Assembly (NCBI GenBank): GCA_025060195.1
Contig: JANXCQ010000031.1
Span: forward strand, 1 to 46,866
Length of the DNA stretch: 46,866 nt
Origin: Gemmatales bacterium
GTDB lineage: Bacteria > Planctomycetota > Planctomycetia > Gemmatales > HRBIN36
Direction of reading: 5' to 3'
The notes below the pieces were generated by a model. It saw only the letters and a list, made by a program, of their open reading frames with translations. It ran no database searches and was not told the origin of the DNA. The stretch's first letter is position 1. Each line of letters starts with the position of its first letter. Positions 44,929-46,866 of this stretch are shown in pieces. Position numbers and translations under genes: made by a program.

Positions 44929-46536
44929 TCATTCCCACACATAGGGAATGCGTAACACGATATCGTCGCCTTGGGGATTGGAGCGTGAAGTACGCGCCTC
45001 GTCGTCGCGGCCGTTCGGGCCGACACTGTAGAGCACATAACCCGTATCAGTACGACGGTAAATCAGAGGCTGGCCCGAGAAAAGGTCGGCCTCCAAACGC
45101 GGCCGATATTTCGGCACCAACTCCTGTAACTGATCGGGAAAGCGACCGTTATCGTCGCGGAACGCTGCCAAGGCCATCCCCATCTGCACCAGACGTTCTA
45201 TCTGGCGGCTTCGGTGGGCGACGGACAATGTGCGTTCCTGAAGTCCCATCAACCCCAAACAGACCTTAGCTCCCAGCATTCGGGCCATTTCCTGACGCTG
45301 CCCCTGTTGCAGCCGCTCGATCACTTGCTCCCAGGAGAAAGGCTCAATCATATTGGCCAGGGGCTTATACTTCGCCTCGACTCGCTTAAGTTCCTTCTGC
45401 CGCTCTTGAAAATTCTGACGCTCCCAGGCGGCGACAATCTCATCTAAGATGCGATTACAAGTGCACAGTGCTTCGTTCCAATCCAATTCCCGACGCAGCA
45501 AGGCCAGCTCCCGATCATCCGGCACGGGTAATTGGGCTTCCTCAAAGCTCGAAGCGAAGGTGCCACGGCGATGAATAAGCTGGATGCGCTGCAAAGCCAC
45601 CGCGCGGTCGTAAATGTGCACGGCATCTGCCAAGTGAAACTCAGTTGGCAACTTTTCCAGCTGCTCTAAGTATTTGAGCCAGGTTTGTGCGTCATTGGGA
45701 GCGTGGGTCAGATACACTCCCAGCGTGCCACATGCGACGGCATTATAGAGAGCGCCATAGAGTCGATCGAACGGGTTGGTTCCCTTCTCAAATGTGCGCC
45801 CAATTCGCAGCGCAGTGAAAATGTCCTCCCAAGCTAACTGATAAAATCCGTGGCCCGCATGAAGCATAGCTCGCGACAAATAAGCACGCACCAGCATTAG
45901 CGTAGTGAATAATTCCGGTAAAGGCTCTGACCCCAGGTCTTCCCGAATTCCTGATACTGGCCGATAAAACCGTGGCCGATCGATCAGGTGAGCCGTCCGG
46001 TTCAAGAGGGGCTCGTAATACCGTAACCAATCGGCCACCAAGGGATATTGGGGCACTTGCCAAGGGTGTAGCAACGCCTCCCGAATTTGCTCGTAAAGCC
46101 TATTGACGGTTCCAATCGGCATCTTACGTATTTCGGTAAGAAAATAGTCGAACGGTTCAAAATAATAGCCCTCCGCAGGCAAGGGGCTGATTCCAAGTTG
46201 GGTATAAAATGAATTGGGGAGCTCCATTACCCTGAGGGACCTCGGACCCAGGGTTTGTACCAGGGCGACATAAGCATTCTGCTCCGGCTCCAAGTCGCGA
46301 CCCCAGTAAGCGTTGATAGCCGCCACATAATCCACATAGCCGTCTTTCGTGATCGGCTCCGTGAAAAACGTGGTTTCTCGACTCTAAGTAAACCACGACT
46401 GAGGCGGAGCAGATTCGGAGCGCAAACTGGCCCCGTGGCTCAGCACAAAAGCTACGGCCAAGGAGGCCAACGACCAGGTCCACTGCCGAATTCGGAGTTG
46501 CTTGGTTCCCCGCCGCACCAAGGTCCGTACCCACAT
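44929..46536 (-). pseudogene. Membrane-anchored planctomycete protein interrupted by an in-frame TAG
   Basis: The gene starts at an ATG at 46536 with GGAGGG six bases upstream. The first 50 codons give a basic head and a hydrophobic helix (LASLAVAFVLSHGA). Codon 51 is TAG (46386-46384). The same frame then stays open for 484 codons, beginning SRETTFFTEPITKDGYVDYV, which looks like a conserved continuation (TxxTEPxxxDGYVDYxAAIN occurs in planctomycete hypothetical proteins), and ending in a C-terminal segment LQELVPKYRPRLEADLFSGQPLIYRR followed by YVLYSVGPNGRDD. A GTG at 46335 could restart translation of 468 residues without the anchor. So it is one gene with a nonsense codon, or a sequencing error. 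Function unknown. Confidence 0.75.
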
Positions 46537-46730
46537 GACGCGCCCTCCGACAATTCAAAAAATCAAGACGCCAACAGATCGTGCCGCAATTTTTATGCTA
46601 CAACCAAGCCGCTCACTTGGCCAGAACGCCAATTTACGACATGCTCGCTCAACACCAGGCCGAAGGAGCGCAAATGTACCATTCTGGCTGACGACTTGAG
46701 GCGCGACGCTAGCAAGTTTGGACGGGCTTT

Positions 46731-46866
46731 TCAAGGGAAGAAATCGCGCACCACAAGAGAGCCTGCCACTGCGGTTTGGCTGAGCGTATCCACGCCGAGT
46801 CCGCCGATGATCACCGACTGCGGCTTACCCGCTGGAAACGTAACGTTGTTGAGCACGGCTTGGTCG
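46731..46866 (-). CDS. C-terminal fragment of an unidentified protein
   Basis: The right edge cuts into a gene on the minus strand; 45 codons end in TGA at 46731-46733. The residues include NVTFPAGKPQSVIIGGLGVD and end LVVRDFFP. The glycine-rich IGGLGVDTL resembles turn-rich extracellular beta-proteins, but the fragment is too short to assign. The 194 bases between it and the gene at 46536 hold no other gene. Confidence 0.55.
   Translation of the reverse strand, partial: DQAVLNNVTFPAGKPQSVIIGGLGVDTLSQTAVAGSLVVRDFFP

Overview
The window looks like chromosomal DNA of a planctomycete, probably a Gemmataceae relative. Lineage evidence: two DUF1559 prepilin-like proteins, a PVC-type CxxCH cytochrome with a dehydrogenase-like front half, a giant secreted repeat protein whose N-terminus carries the planctomycete 'LEQLEDRTAP' motif, and a large degenerate-looking hypothetical of a type common in that group. 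The exact genus cannot be read from the sequence. No phage, transposon, CRISPR array or rRNA was seen.

Layout. 1-1.5 kb: the end of one DUF1559 gene and a complete second one behind a recognisable promoter with a perfect palindrome just downstream. 1.6-6.5 kb, minus strand: a tight unit of a fused FAD/Fe-S oxidoreductase, moaD, moaE and moaA (molybdopterin synthesis). 6.7-20.8 kb, minus strand: a type II secretion/type IV pilus-like cluster read as PilB ATPase, PilT ATPase, second PilB ATPase, GspF/PilC membrane protein, then four minor pseudopilins in the order H-I-J-K, all much larger than classical homologues. 21-30.5 kb, plus strand: housekeeping genes: a small membrane protein, an orphan C-terminal transketolase half, hemX-hemA, rsmH, a LysM protein, rpmF-plsX and a MoxR ATPase. 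30.6-35.3 kb, minus: a 1581-residue secreted protein made of nine ELW repeats followed by nine Ig-like repeats. 35.7-39.4 kb, minus: glnA and a HEAT-repeat protein. 39.8-44.3 kb: a CxxCH cytochrome (+), tRNA-Lys (-) and trpD (+). 44.4-46.9 kb, minus: rpsP, a gene broken by one in-frame TAG, and the end of a further gene.

The most rewarding points are: the glnA upstream region, with a near-consensus sigma-54 promoter, an overlapping sigma-70-like -35, an upstream palindrome and a terminator-like hairpin in the leader; the MoaD C-terminus, where Gly-Gly is followed by three serines and the Gly-Gly codons double as the moaE ribosome binding site; the in-frame amber codon between the membrane anchor and body of the last complete gene; and the hybrid pilus/secretion cluster with oversized pseudopilins. 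All functional calls rest on reading motifs and gene order by eye; no database search was possible.
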